NCBI GenBank assembly: GCA_019245415.1
Contig: JAFARO010000004.1
Span: 558,001 to 622,000 of the forward strand
Source: Alphaproteobacteria bacterium
GTDB taxonomy: Bacteria; Pseudomonadota; Alphaproteobacteria; Micropepsales; Micropepsaceae
DNA length: 64,000 nt
Direction of reading: 5' to 3'
The position numbers and the translations under genes are program-made. Below the pieces are notes generated by a model. That model was not told where the DNA came from, searched no databases, and worked only from the letters and a program-made list of their open reading frames with translations. Of this stretch, positions 8,294 to 16,310 are shown piece after piece (positions within the stretch are counted from its first letter, which is position 1; each line of letters begins with the position of its first letter).

Positions 8294-10882
8294 ATGGGTC
8301 GCGCCAAATCGGTCGTGCTTGCCGCGCTGGGCGCGGCATCGGTTGCGCTGGCGGCGCAGGCGCAATCCGTCCGGCCTCAGATGTTGCCGGACGATGTCGT
8401 CCCCAGACATTACGATCTCGCGCTGGTGCCCGATGCGAAGGCGCTGACGTTTAAGGCCACTGTCACCATCGACGTGACGGTCGCCAGGCCCGTCAAGGAC
8501 GTGTTGCTGAATGCCGACGGGCTCACATTCGACAGCGTCAGTGCAGACGGCGCAAGGACGAAGGCAGCCGCGACGCCGACGCAAGACACCAAGCTCAACC
8601 GCGCCACCTTGCATTTCGCGCAACCGCTCGCGGCCGGGGCGCACACGATCGCGATCCGCTATCACGGCACGATCGGTCACGAGACGCTCGGTTTCTTCGC
8701 CATGGACTACAACACCGCGCAAGGCTCGCGCCGCACTTTGGCGACCAATTTCGAGCCGGCCGCGGCGCGCAAGCTTCTGCCCTGCTGGGACGAGCCGGCG
8801 CGCAAGGCGACCTTCACCGTCTCCGTCGTCGCGCCCAAGGACGAGGTCGCGGTCTCCAACATGCCCGTGGCGAAGAGCGAGGGTATCTCCGCGGCCCAGA
8901 AGCGCGTCACGTTCGCGACCACGCCGAAGATGTCGACCTATCTGCTCTTCGTCAGCATCGGCGATTATGAGCGCGTGCACCAGGCCGTCGACGGCACCGA
9001 TGTCGGCGTGGTGGTCAAGCGCGGCGACACCGCCAAGGCCGCCTATGCGCTGGAACAGGCATCGGCGCTGCTGCACTTCTACAACGGCTATTTCGGCGTG
9101 CGCTTCCCGCTGCCGAAGCTCGATCTCGTCGCCGCACCGGGCCAGATCGAGGGCGGCTCGATGGAGAACTGGGGCGCGATCTTCTATTCGCAGCAGCATC
9201 TGCTGTTCGATCCGGCGCGTTCCACCGAAGCGGACCGCCAGCTCGTCTTCCTCGTCGTCTCGCACGAGATGGCGCATCAATGGTTCGGCGATCTCGTCAC
9301 CATGCGCTGGTGGGACAATCTCTGGCTCAACGAGGGTTTCGCGCGCTGGATGCAGACCTATGCCGCCGACGCGCTGCATCCGCAATGGGAGACGGGACTC
9401 AAGGCGCAATCGATCTTCGAGCAGGGCAAGGAAGAGGACGCACTGCCCTCGACCCATCCGGTTCTGCAGCCGGTGATCACAGCGGAGCAGGCGGGCGAGG
9501 CGTTCGACGCCATCACCTACAACAAGGGCGCCGCCGTCATCACCATGCTGAACGCGTATATCGGCAAGGCGAAGTTCGAAGAGGGCGTGCAGCGCTACAT
9601 GCGGGCGCACGCCTACGGCAACACGGTCGACACCGATCTGTGGAGCATCATGCAACAGGTGGCGGGCAAGCCGATCCTGAAGATCGAGCGCGACTTCACG
9701 CGTCAGGAAGGCCTGCCGCTGGTGCGCCTCGCGACGGGCAAGGGCGTGACGCTGTCGGAAGACCGCGTCTTCGCCGATGGCAATCCGGTGAAGGCGAAGC
9801 CCGCGCAACACTGGACCATCCCGCTGCCGGTCGCGGCATTTGGCACACCCGCGCAGTCCATCCTGCTGAGCAACACCGCCGCGGTGCCGCAGGCGCCGGC
9901 GTTGCTGGTGAATGCGGGACAGACGGCTTACGCGCGCGTGCTCTATCCCGATGCTGCGTTCGGTGCGCTGTCGGAAAAGATCGCGTCGCTCGCCGCGGTC
10001 GACCAGATCGGGCTGATGAACGACGCGCGCGCACTGGGCTATGCTGGGTACGCCCCCGCAAGCCGGACGCTGGCGGTGATGTCGCGCATTCCCGCCAATG
10101 CCGATCCGATCGTCTGGCAGCGGGCGGTCGCTATCCTGCGCGATCTCGACATGCATTATGGCGAGCGGCCGAAGCGCGCAGCGTTCCGTGCCTTCGCGCG
10201 CGCGCTGCTGCGTCCTGTCGCGAACCGCCTGGGCCCCGCGCCGAAGACGGGCAAGGCCGCCGGCGATGCGGTGCTGCGCGGCCAGGCGATCGAAGCACTC
10301 GGCCGCTTCGGCGACACGGACGTGATCGCGCGCGCAAAGAAGATGGTCGCCGACGGCTCCGGCAGCGCCGCCGAGCAGCGCGCGGCGCTTCTGATCGCGG
10401 GCATGAAGGCGACGCCGGCAGAGTTCGACGCGCTTCTGGCGCGCGCGCGCAAGACCGACGATCCGCTGATCAAGTCCCATCTCTACCAGGCGCTTGCGGG
10501 TGTCGAGGACCCCGCACTCGCCGGCCACGTCATCGCGCTGGCGCTGGGCGACGAGATGGCTGCGGGCACGAACATCTCCGCGCTCGCGCAGCTTTCAGGC
10601 AGCCACCCCGACCTGTTGTGGCGCGAGGCCGTGCCGCATCTTGCCGATCCCAAGGCGGCCATCCCCAAGGACGCGCAGTGGGGCTTGGCGGGCGCGATCG
10701 CTGCACAATCGTCCGATCCGGCGCGGGTCGCCGACATCGAGGCCTATGTGCAGAGCCATGTGCCGGCCGACGCACGCAAGCCGTTCCTCGGCGATGTCGC
10801 TTCGATCCGCCAGAACCAGCGCATCGCCGCCGTCGTGCTGCCGGAACTGGATGCGTATATGAAAAACCATCCCCCACACTGA
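8294..10882 (+). CDS. Secreted M1-family metallo-aminopeptidase
   Basis: The 862-residue protein starts with a clear signal peptide (about residues 1-24, ending ALAAQAQS). The M1 hallmarks are present: the exopeptidase motif GGSMEN at about 287-292, the zinc motif HEMAH at 324-328 and the second zinc ligand Glu in WLNEG near 347. The C-terminal half is an ERAP-like helical domain. It should remove N-terminal residues from peptides in the periplasm or outside the cell. The start at 8294 was preferred over one 13 codons upstream because it begins the signal peptide and has GGGGAAG upstream. The amino acid permease and aminotransferase nearby fit a peptide-scavenging role. Confidence 0.93.
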   Translation: MGRAKSVVLAALGAASVALAAQAQSVRPQMLPDDVVPRHYDLALVPDAKALTFKATVTIDVTVARPVKDVLLNADGLTFDSVSADGARTKAAATPTQDTKLNRATLHFAQPLAAGAHTIAIRYHGTIGHETLGFFAMDYNTAQGSRRTLATNFEPAAARKLLPCWDEPARKATFTVSVVAPKDEVAVSNMPVAKSEGISAAQKRVTFATTPKMSTYLLFVSIGDYERVHQAVDGTDVGVVVKRGDTAKAAYALEQASALLHFYNGYFGVRFPLPKLDLVAAPGQIEGGSMENWGAIFYSQQHLLFDPARSTEADRQLVFLVVSHEMAHQWFGDLVTMRWWDNLWLNEGFARWMQTYAADALHPQWETGLKAQSIFEQGKEEDALPSTHPVLQPVITAEQAGEAFDAITYNKGAAVITMLNAYIGKAKFEEGVQRYMRAHAYGNTVDTDLWSIMQQVAGKPILKIERDFTRQEGLPLVRLATGKGVTLSEDRVFADGNPVKAKPAQHWTIPLPVAAFGTPAQSILLSNTAAVPQAPALLVNAGQTAYARVLYPDAAFGALSEKIASLAAVDQIGLMNDARALGYAGYAPASRTLAVMSRIPANADPIVWQRAVAILRDLDMHYGERPKRAAFRAFARALLRPVANRLGPAPKTGKAAGDAVLRGQAIEALGRFGDTDVIARAKKMVADGSGSAAEQRAALLIAGMKATPAEFDALLARARKTDDPLIKSHLYQALAGVEDPALAGHVIALALGDEMAAGTNISALAQLSGSHPDLLWREAVPHLADPKAAIPKDAQWGLAGAIAAQSSDPARVADIEAYVQSHVPADARKPFLGDVASIRQNQRIAAVVLPELDAYMKNHPPH

Positions 10883-10898
10883 AATCGGGCCCTGGTTT

Positions 10899-10920
10899 CC
10901 TCCCCCGTAAACGGGGGAGG
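10899..10920. repeat. Palindromic repeat, half copy (CCTCCCCCGT family)
   Basis: A perfect palindrome with 10-bp arms CCTCCCCCGT and ACGGGGGAGG around AA lies 17 bp after the aminopeptidase stop codon. It is the same core as in the paired elements at 15.2 and 42.0 kb, and may serve as a transcription stop. Confidence 0.75.
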
Positions 10921-11006
10921 ATTGCGCGGTCTGATTTTTTGCCAAACAGGTCACACTGGCGCGCGATTTCTGCTAACTCGTAGCCCGGTTTCAGCCCGAG
11001 ACGCCC

Positions 11007-12386
11007 ATGCCCCTGTCCAATTCCCAGTCGCGCGACGTGCAGGCGATCCTGCATCCCTACACCAATCTGGTGAAGCACCGCGCCGCGGGGCCGCTCATCC
11101 TCGATCACGGCAAGGGCTGCCGCGTCTATGACGAGCAGGGCAAGGATTATATCGAGGCGATGGCGGGGCTGTGGTGCACCGCGCTCGGCTGGGGCGAGAA
11201 CGAGCTCGCCGAGGTTGCCGCCGCGCAGATGCGCAAGATGGCGTTCGGCCATCTCTTCGGCGGGCGCAGCCACGAGCCGGCGATCGCGCTCGCCGAGAAG
11301 CTCAAGGAGATCTCGCCCTTCCCGGTGGGCAAAGTGTTCTTCGCCAATTCCGGCTCGGAGGCGAACGACACCCAGATCAAGCTCGCCTGGTATGCGGCGA
11401 ACGCGCGCGGCGAAACCAAACGCAAGAAGATCATCTCGCGCATCAAGGCCTATCACGGCGTGACGTTGGTGGCTGCGAGCCTCACCGGCCTCGCCAACAA
11501 CCACAAGAGCTTCGACCTGCCGTTCGATTTCGTGAAGTTCGCCGACTGCCCGCATTACTATCGCGCGGCCGAGCCGGGCGAGAGCGAGCGCGACTTCTCG
11601 GCGCGCATGGCGGCCGCTCTCGAGGCGCTGATCGAACGCGAGGGGCCCGACACCATCGCCGCCATGATCGCCGAGCCGGTAATGGGCGCGGGCGGGGTGA
11701 TCCTTCCTCCCGAGGGTTATTTCGAGGTGGTGACGCGCGTGCTCGACAAGCACGCCATCGCGCTGATCGACGACGAGGTGATCACCGGCTTCGGGCGCAC
11801 CGGCGAATGGTTCGGCTGCGCCAAATACGGCTTCGAGCCCGACAGCATGACCATCGCCAAGCAGCTCTCCAGCGCCTATCTGCCCATCAGCGCGGTGATG
11901 CTGTCGCCCGAACTCTCCGACATCATCGAGCAGGAGAGCGGGCGCATCGGCACTTTCGGCCACGGCTTCACCTATACCGGCCATCCCGTCGCCGCCGCGG
12001 TGGCGCTCAAGACCATCGAGATCTATCAGGCGCGCGACATCGTCGGCCATGTGCGCAACGTGGCACCGCTGTTCCAGAAGCGCCTGCGCGCGCTCGCCGG
12101 GCACCCGCTGGTCGGCGAGGCGGACGGCGTGGGACTCATCGGCGCGGTGGAGCTGGTGGCGGACAAGGCCACCAAGCGCGGCTTCGATCCGGCCAAACAG
12201 GTCGCCGCCACCGTCAACAGCTTCGCGCTGGAGGAGGGGCTGATCGTGCGGCCGCTGCTCTCCGACCGCATTGCCTTCTGCCCGCCGCTGGTGATCGACG
12301 AGGCCGAGATCGGCGAACTCTTCGACCGCTTCGACCGCGCGCTCGCCAAAGGCCTCGACTGGGCGACGCGCGAGGGGCTGGTTTAG
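11007..12386 (+). CDS. Class III PLP-dependent aminotransferase
   Basis: The 459-residue enzyme belongs to aminotransferase class III, which moves an omega- or alpha-amino group from amines or omega-amino acids to a keto acid, often pyruvate. FFANSGSEAND (about 111-121) forms the cofactor phosphate site. IDDEVITGFGRTGEWFG (254-270) carries the Asp that holds the pyridine nitrogen, and TIAKQLSSAYLPISA has the Schiff-base Lys at 285. Length and motif order match the group with putrescine-, beta-alanine- and 3-aminobutyrate-type transaminases. The donor amine cannot be fixed from sequence. A palindromic repeat separates it from the aminopeptidase. Confidence 0.92.
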   Translation: MPLSNSQSRDVQAILHPYTNLVKHRAAGPLILDHGKGCRVYDEQGKDYIEAMAGLWCTALGWGENELAEVAAAQMRKMAFGHLFGGRSHEPAIALAEKLKEISPFPVGKVFFANSGSEANDTQIKLAWYAANARGETKRKKIISRIKAYHGVTLVAASLTGLANNHKSFDLPFDFVKFADCPHYYRAAEPGESERDFSARMAAALEALIEREGPDTIAAMIAEPVMGAGGVILPPEGYFEVVTRVLDKHAIALIDDEVITGFGRTGEWFGCAKYGFEPDSMTIAKQLSSAYLPISAVMLSPELSDIIEQESGRIGTFGHGFTYTGHPVAAAVALKTIEIYQARDIVGHVRNVAPLFQKRLRALAGHPLVGEADGVGLIGAVELVADKATKRGFDPAKQVAATVNSFALEEGLIVRPLLSDRIAFCPPLVIDEAEIGELFDRFDRALAKGLDWATREGLV

Positions 12387-12454
12387 AGCGCGCCGCCGTC
12401 CGGGCCGCCACTCGCGGAAACCGAAGCAAACCGCCGTCCCGCGCGCGGAAAACC

Positions 12455-12480
12455 GGAACCTTTCCCGCCACCTTTCCGTT
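12455..12480 (+). promoter_or_regulatory. EcfG-type general-stress promoter (GGAAC-N17-CGTT)
   Basis: GGAAC at 12455-12459 and CGTT at 12477-12480 are separated by exactly 17 bases, which matches the alphaproteobacterial EcfG sigma-factor consensus. Transcription would start about 8-10 bases further on, some 20 bases ahead of the small membrane peptide gene. Promoter activity is inferred. Confidence 0.7.
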
Positions 12481-12508
12481 GAATGTCCGATCTAACGCGG
12501 GAAGTTAC

Positions 12509-12589
12509 ATGCGCTCCATCTTGCTTTGGCTGATCGGTATTCCGATCCCCATCATCATCATTCTCTGGCTCATCACCGGCCACGCCTGA
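12509..12589 (+). CDS. 26-residue single-span membrane peptide
   Basis: The ORF encodes MRSILLWLIGIPIPII followed by IILWLITGHA, an almost wholly hydrophobic peptide with one charged residue at the N-terminus. It would be one membrane span. Similar Ile/Pro-rich mini-proteins are widespread in Proteobacteria, usually unannotated and often stress-related. It follows an EcfG-type promoter by 28 bp and precedes a four-span membrane protein by 9 bp, so the two are probably co-expressed. Size makes the call tentative, but position and composition support it. Confidence 0.7.
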   Translation: MRSILLWLIGIPIPIIIILWLITGHA

Positions 12590-12598
12590 GGCGGAAAC

Positions 12599-13450
12599 AT
12601 GAGCGACACCATCCTCGTCACCGCCGAGAATCTCCAAGCCGCAAACCTGGGGGAGGAGGCGGGCAGCCGCTTCTCCTGGGGCCTGGTCTTCGCAGGCGCC
12701 GTTGCCGCGTTCGCGGTCACTTTCTTCCTGCTGATGCTGGGCTCCGGCTTCGGGCTGATGCTGATGGACCCGATCCATCGCGGCGCCCGCCAGCTGCCCG
12801 GCTTCCTGACCGGCGGCGCGATCTACTTCTTCGTGGCGCAGGCGTTCGGCTTCGCGGTGGGAGGCTATCTGATCGGGCGCCTCCTGGGCCCGATGCCGGA
12901 GAGCCACGCGCAGGAGACCTATCGCGCCGGCGCGCACGGTTTCGCCTCCTGGGCGCTCGCCGTGGTCGCGACCCTGATGCTGGTCTGGATGGCCGGCATG
13001 GCGGTCGCCGGCAACGCCGGCGTCAGCGCGGCCGCTCTCTACGGCGCGGGCGGCGCACGCTCCACCGAGGTGACGCCGACGGCCTATGTCGTCGACGTGC
13101 TGTTCCGTCCCGGAACTTCCGGTAACGATCAGGCGCGCGCCGAAGCCGGGCGCATTCTCGATGCCGGAGCCGCCAATGGCGGCGAGATGGGGCAGGAGGA
13201 TCGCGAGCGGCTGGCGACCTTGGTCTCGCGCCAGGCCGGCATCAGCCGCGATGCCGCGATGAGCCGCATCGACCAGACCACGGCGCAGATGCAGGAGCGC
13301 GCGCGCCGCGCCGCCGATGCCGCGCGCAAGGCCGCAGCCTACGCGAGCCTGTGGATCGCGCTGTCGCTGCTGTTCGGCGCCGTCGTCGCAACCTATGCCG
13401 CGGTGATGGCGCGCCGCGAAGACGACGACCGAGCATTCTCGCAGCGCTGA
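12599..13450 (+). CDS. Multi-span membrane protein, stress cluster
   Basis: This 283-residue protein has four or more membrane spans: about 30-50 (GLVFAGAVAAFAVTFFLLML), 75-95, 115-140 and a final one at 245-268 (ASLWIALSLLFGAVVATYAA). Between the third and fourth lies a soluble loop of about 90 residues, and a helix rich in Arg/Ala (RARRAADAARKAA) precedes the last span. It resembles alphaproteobacterial membrane proteins sometimes labelled PhnA-like, of unknown function. It follows the 26-residue membrane peptide closely and precedes a YqjD-like gene by 28 bp, so the three form a likely operon behind the EcfG-type promoter at 12455. Confidence 0.8.
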   Translation: MSDTILVTAENLQAANLGEEAGSRFSWGLVFAGAVAAFAVTFFLLMLGSGFGLMLMDPIHRGARQLPGFLTGGAIYFFVAQAFGFAVGGYLIGRLLGPMPESHAQETYRAGAHGFASWALAVVATLMLVWMAGMAVAGNAGVSAAALYGAGGARSTEVTPTAYVVDVLFRPGTSGNDQARAEAGRILDAGAANGGEMGQEDRERLATLVSRQAGISRDAAMSRIDQTTAQMQERARRAADAARKAAAYASLWIALSLLFGAVVATYAAVMARREDDDRAFSQR

Positions 13451-13478
13451 AGTACAATCAAGAACGAAGGAGACCGAA

Positions 13479-13853
13479 ATGGCGACGACGCGAAGCAACA
13501 GCAAGACCGGGACGACGACCCAGCCGATGACGACGTCCGACATCGACCGGCGCATGGATGCGCTGCGCAGCGACATCGGCACCTTGCAGGACGACGTGAA
13601 GGGTCTGGCCACCGACGCGCAGGGCGTGGCGACCGACCAGGCGCGTTCGGCCTTGCGCGCCGCCGAAGCGGTGGCGCTGCGCGCGCTGAAGCTGGCCGAG
13701 GACACGGCGAGCGGCATGCGCAACAGCGCCGATGCCTGGACGCAGGACAATCTCGACAGTGCGCGCAGCACCATCCGCACGCAGCCGATCTCGGCGGTGC
13801 TGCTGTCGCTCGGTATCGGCGCGGTGCTGGGCTCGCTGTTCCTGGGACGCTGA
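13479..13853 (+). CDS. ElaB/YqjD (DUF883)-like tail-anchored protein
   Basis: The 124-residue protein has a Thr/Ser-rich start, a long amphipathic helix (about 20-90, with DIDRRMDALRSDIGTLQDDV) and a single C-terminal membrane span (ISAVLLSLGIGAVLGSLFLG) ending in Arg. This is the layout of the YqjD/ElaB/DUF883 family, inner-membrane C-tail-anchored proteins; the E. coli members associate with ribosomes in stationary phase. Being third in the cluster behind an EcfG-type promoter fits a general-stress gene. The RBS AGGAGA stands 7 bases before the ATG. Confidence 0.82.
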   Translation: MATTRSNSKTGTTTQPMTTSDIDRRMDALRSDIGTLQDDVKGLATDAQGVATDQARSALRAAEAVALRALKLAEDTASGMRNSADAWTQDNLDSARSTIRTQPISAVLLSLGIGAVLGSLFLGR

Positions 13854-14089
13854 GAGCGGGGGCAGTCGCCCTCCCTGCTGATTCCAGTCACACAACCGCC
13901 ACGCGCAGAGCGGGTTGCGGAGCAGCCCCTATGCGACAGGGAGACGCCTGTCCTAGGCATGGTTAACGCTTGCCGAATCAAGGACTTCTCGCGACATTTA
14001 CTCATTAAAAGTTGTCTTCTTATCAGACGCAATTGAAAGTATAGGATAATACTCCTCTGACCCCTTGGCGGGGCGGGGAAGAGGAGATC

Positions 14090-14425
14090 ATGAAAGACGC
14101 GAGCAGCATAAGGCTGGGGCCGTCCACGCCCACGGGCATGACTGAGGTCATCGTCGCCCATGTCTACGACGTCCCGCTGGAGGAGATGCGCGCGCGCACG
14201 CGCGGCGGACCGCGCGCGGCGCTGGCGCGCCAGGTGGCGATGTATCTGAGCCATATCGTGCTCGGCATGAGCGTGACCGACGTCGCCGCCGCGTTCCGCC
14301 GCCATCGCTCCACCGCGCATCACGCGCTGCATCATATCGAGGAACTGCGCGACGATCCCGAGATCGATCGCACCTTGCGCTTCCTCGAGGGCATGCTGGT
14401 CCAGGCGGTCGAGGTCCGCCCATGA
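14090..14425 (+). CDS. Stand-alone DnaA domain-IV-like DNA-binding protein
   Basis: The 111-residue protein contains the helix-turn-helix fold of the DnaA C-terminal DNA-binding domain: ARQVAMYLSHIVLGMSVTDV, then FRRHRSTAHHALHHIEELRDD, which parallels the DnaA signature region ending in the Thr-x-x-His-Ala contact. It lacks the AAA+ ATPase part, so it cannot unwind DNA and more likely acts as a regulator that reads DnaA-box-like sequence. The next gene (DUF6456) overlaps it by 4 bp, so the pair is translationally coupled. The leader is AT-rich, with an imperfect palindrome AGTAT-N6-ATACT at 14038-14053. GGAAGAGGAG precedes the ATG. Confidence 0.85.
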   Translation: MKDASSIRLGPSTPTGMTEVIVAHVYDVPLEEMRARTRGGPRAALARQVAMYLSHIVLGMSVTDVAAAFRRHRSTAHHALHHIEELRDDPEIDRTLRFLEGMLVQAVEVRP

Positions 14426-15207
14426 TGTCCGATCGCGAGATCCAGCGCGAAGCGCGGCGCATCTTCCGCAAGCTGATGGGCGAGCGCTGCGCGCTGATGC
14501 GCACCGCGAGCGGACGCTATCTCTTGCACCGCGACGGCAAGCCCGACCGCAGCAAGCAGGGACTCTGCGCGCAGGCTTTCGTCGCGGCGTTCCGCACCCG
14601 CGACTGGCTGCGCCCGCTCGGCACCGATCCGGAAAGCTTCGGCTTGAGCGAAGCGGGCGCTGCCTGGCTCAGGCGCAGCGAAGCCGACGGCGATCCGTTC
14701 AGGGCCCAGCATCAATTGCGCCGCTTCCACCGCGTGCTCGAGGCGGACGGCAGCGAGGGCATGGCCATCGTCAACGACGCCGAGTCGCCGCTTGCCAGGC
14801 TGCATGCGCGCCGCTTCATCGATGCCGCGCAGCTCGCCGCGGGCGAGACGCTGCGCCGCGACTACACCATCGCGCAGCTGGCGCCGCGGCTGGCGGTGGA
14901 TCTCAGTGCGCTGACGGGCTCCGGGCGCCGCAGCGCCGCGCAGCACAAGCTGATGACCGACACGGTGCTGGCAGCCAAGCAGCGCTTCCAGGCCGCCATG
15001 AAGGAGGTGGGGCCCGGCCTCAACGATCTGCTGTTCGACGTCTGCTGCGCGCTTCTGGGCCTGGAGGAAGCCGAGCGCCAGTTCGGCTGGCCGGTGCGCA
15101 GCGCGCGCGTCGTGCTGACCATCGCGCTCGACCGGTTGGCGCTGCATTACGGCCTCATCGTCCGCGCCCCCGACCGCGGCCGCATGCGCGGCTGGAAGAT
15201 GGAGTGA
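14422..15207 (+). CDS. DUF6456 domain protein
   Basis: This 261-residue protein matches the DUF6456 pattern. An N-terminal segment reads out a winged-helix-like start (REIQREARRIFRKLMGERC). The conserved C-terminal half contains DAAQLAAGETLRRDYTIAQLAPRLAVDL, then DTVLAAKQRFQAAMKEVGPGLNDLLFDVCC and a LEEAERQFGWPVRSARVVL helix. The family is known in Alphaproteobacteria next to DnaA-domain-IV proteins, as here. Its function is undefined, although DNA binding or chromosome-related control is suspected. The start ATG overlaps the stop of the previous gene. A paired palindromic repeat follows 10 bp after the stop. Confidence 0.82.
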   Translation: MMSDREIQREARRIFRKLMGERCALMRTASGRYLLHRDGKPDRSKQGLCAQAFVAAFRTRDWLRPLGTDPESFGLSEAGAAWLRRSEADGDPFRAQHQLRRFHRVLEADGSEGMAIVNDAESPLARLHARRFIDAAQLAAGETLRRDYTIAQLAPRLAVDLSALTGSGRRSAAQHKLMTDTVLAAKQRFQAAMKEVGPGLNDLLFDVCCALLGLEEAERQFGWPVRSARVVLTIALDRLALHYGLIVRAPDRGRMRGWKME

Positions 15208-15217
15208 GCAAAGCGGA

Positions 15218-15347
15218 TATCCTCCCCCGTTTACGGGGGAGGTGGATCGGCGCGTCAGCGTCGAGACGGAGGGGGAACTGCGCCGGCCCCCTCCGCTTCG
15301 CTCGCGAAGTGCTCGCTCAGCACCTCCCCCGTAAACGGGGGAGGATA
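15218..15347. repeat. Composite palindromic repeat, full copy (CCTCCCCCGT family)
   Basis: Two perfect palindromes, each with arms CCTCCCCCGT and ACGGGGGAGG (15221-15242 with a TT centre, 15323-15344 with an AA centre), are in opposite orientation at the ends of a 130-bp element bounded by TATCC and GGATA. The middle has further inverted pieces (GGCGCGTCAGCG, CTCGCGAAG). A second full copy lies at 42028-42146. It occupies the whole gap between the convergent DUF6456 and MaoC genes. Confidence 0.85.
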
Positions 15348-15353
15348 AACTAG

Positions 15354-15821
15354 CTAAAGCCGCATCAGATACTTATGCATGCCGTCGAGCACGAGCTCGC
15401 GTTTCTGGTTGTGAACGGTGGCGCGCATGGCGACGACGCCGGTCGTCCGCTGCCGGATGAGCTCGGCGATGGTGAGCGCGGGATAGAGCGTGTCGCTGGG
15501 ATGGACGGCTTTGAGGAATTTCGCGCTCACCTCAATGAAGCCGATGAGCGTCTCGCCGATGACATGCGGGAACAGTCCCGCGCCCGCGGCGGTGAAGCTC
15601 AGCACCTGAAGTCCGTGGGCGAGCGGCGCCGGGTGGCCGAGGCGCTTGCAATACTCGGCATCGTAATGGATCGGATGGTTGTCGAGGCTGACCGTCTGGA
15701 ACGCCGCGAAATTCGCGGCGTCGATGGTGCGCGACGGCAGGCGGAACACCTCGCCCACTTTCAACGCGTCGAAGCCGCGCAGCGGCACGACACGCCAGTT
15801 CTCGAGATCGGGTTCGGGCAT
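15354..15821 (-). CDS. MaoC-like (R)-specific enoyl-CoA hydratase/dehydratase family protein
   Basis: The 155-residue hot-dog-fold protein has the MaoC layout: FDALKVGEVFRLPSRTIDAANFAAF, then SLDNHPIHYDAEYCKRLGHPAPLAHGLQVLS with the catalytic Asp/His pair (DNHPIH), and a second half GFIEVSAKFLKAVHPSDTLYPAL. It probably hydrates an enoyl-CoA or dehydrates a hydroxyacyl-CoA. The start at MPEPDLENW was chosen because the upstream TTG alternative (15860) adds residues with no family look. It stands alone between repeats, convergent with the DUF6456 gene. Confidence 0.85.
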   Translation of the reverse strand: MPEPDLENWRVVPLRGFDALKVGEVFRLPSRTIDAANFAAFQTVSLDNHPIHYDAEYCKRLGHPAPLAHGLQVLSFTAAGAGLFPHVIGETLIGFIEVSAKFLKAVHPSDTLYPALTIAELIRQRTTGVVAMRATVHNQKRELVLDGMHKYLMRL

Positions 15822-15884
15822 GGGGAGGTGTCCGGGCTTCGATGTGCTGCAGACTGCCAAGACGAAGGGGCTATGTCATCCCCA

Positions 15885-15993
15885 GTGTCATTCCCGGCCG
15901 AACGAAGCCGAAGGGCGAAGTGAGGGGAAGGGAATCCATTGGTCGCTCCAGATGGATTCACTTCCCCTCGCTGCGCTCGGCCGGGAATGACAC
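15885..15993. repeat. Palindromic intergenic repeat (GTGTCATTCCCGGCC family)
   Basis: Long inverted arms start GTGTCATTCCCGGCCGA and end CGGCCGGGAATGACAC, with an inner pair around ATCCAT/ATGGAT. Related copies stand at 51399 and 55366. It fills most of the gap between two minus-strand genes. Confidence 0.85.
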
Positions 15994-16013
15994 TGTGTGC
16001 GAAGAGCGAAAGC

Positions 16014-16310
16014 CTACCTTCGCCGTTCGTTGTCGCGCAGATCGGCCTTGACCTGCGCCAGGCTTTGCAACGCGGCGGTGCGGACGTTCTCGACCAGGCC
16101 GGCGCCGGCGGAACAGGCGGCCGGGTTGGCGCGGCAGAGCAGCTGGGGATCGGACGCCAGGCGCGGGTCGATCTTCGAAGCCGCCCAGGCCGCGACTTCG
16201 CTGCCGGCTCCCGGGTCGATCGCCGGTGCGGGCCGGCCGAGGCCCAGATCGGGCTCGCGCGGCATCAAAAGCGCAACCAAACCGATCCAGAAGACTGCCC
16301 GGAAGATCAT
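16014..16310 (-). CDS. Small DUF5330-like exported protein
   Basis: The 98-residue protein starts MIFRAVFWIGLVALLMPREPDLGL, a signal anchor followed by a Pro turn, which resembles the DUF5330 group of alphaproteobacterial envelope proteins. Two cysteines (LLCRANPAACSAGAG) could form a disulfide in the periplasm. The tail ends in a helix with AQVKADLRDNERRR. The start at 16310 was chosen because it begins the membrane segment; the frame stays open upstream but without family features. Function unknown. Confidence 0.65.
   Translation of the reverse strand: MIFRAVFWIGLVALLMPREPDLGLGRPAPAIDPGAGSEVAAWAASKIDPRLASDPQLLCRANPAACSAGAGLVENVRTAALQSLAQVKADLRDNERRR

Noticed and set aside
8201-10528. A 775-codon minus-strand frame antisense to the aminopeptidase
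   Set aside because: It is a shadow of the M1 enzyme, which has all its catalytic motifs on the plus strand.
12509-13853. Reading the three-gene cluster as a toxin or phage-holin cassette because of the tiny hydrophobic peptide
   Set aside because: The EcfG-type promoter and the YqjD-like tail-anchored protein fit a general-stress cluster better, and there is no lysis gene or phage context.
15218-15347. A complete insertion sequence
   Set aside because: The element is only 130 bp, has no transposase frame and is made of palindromes; it is a REP/MITE-like repeat.
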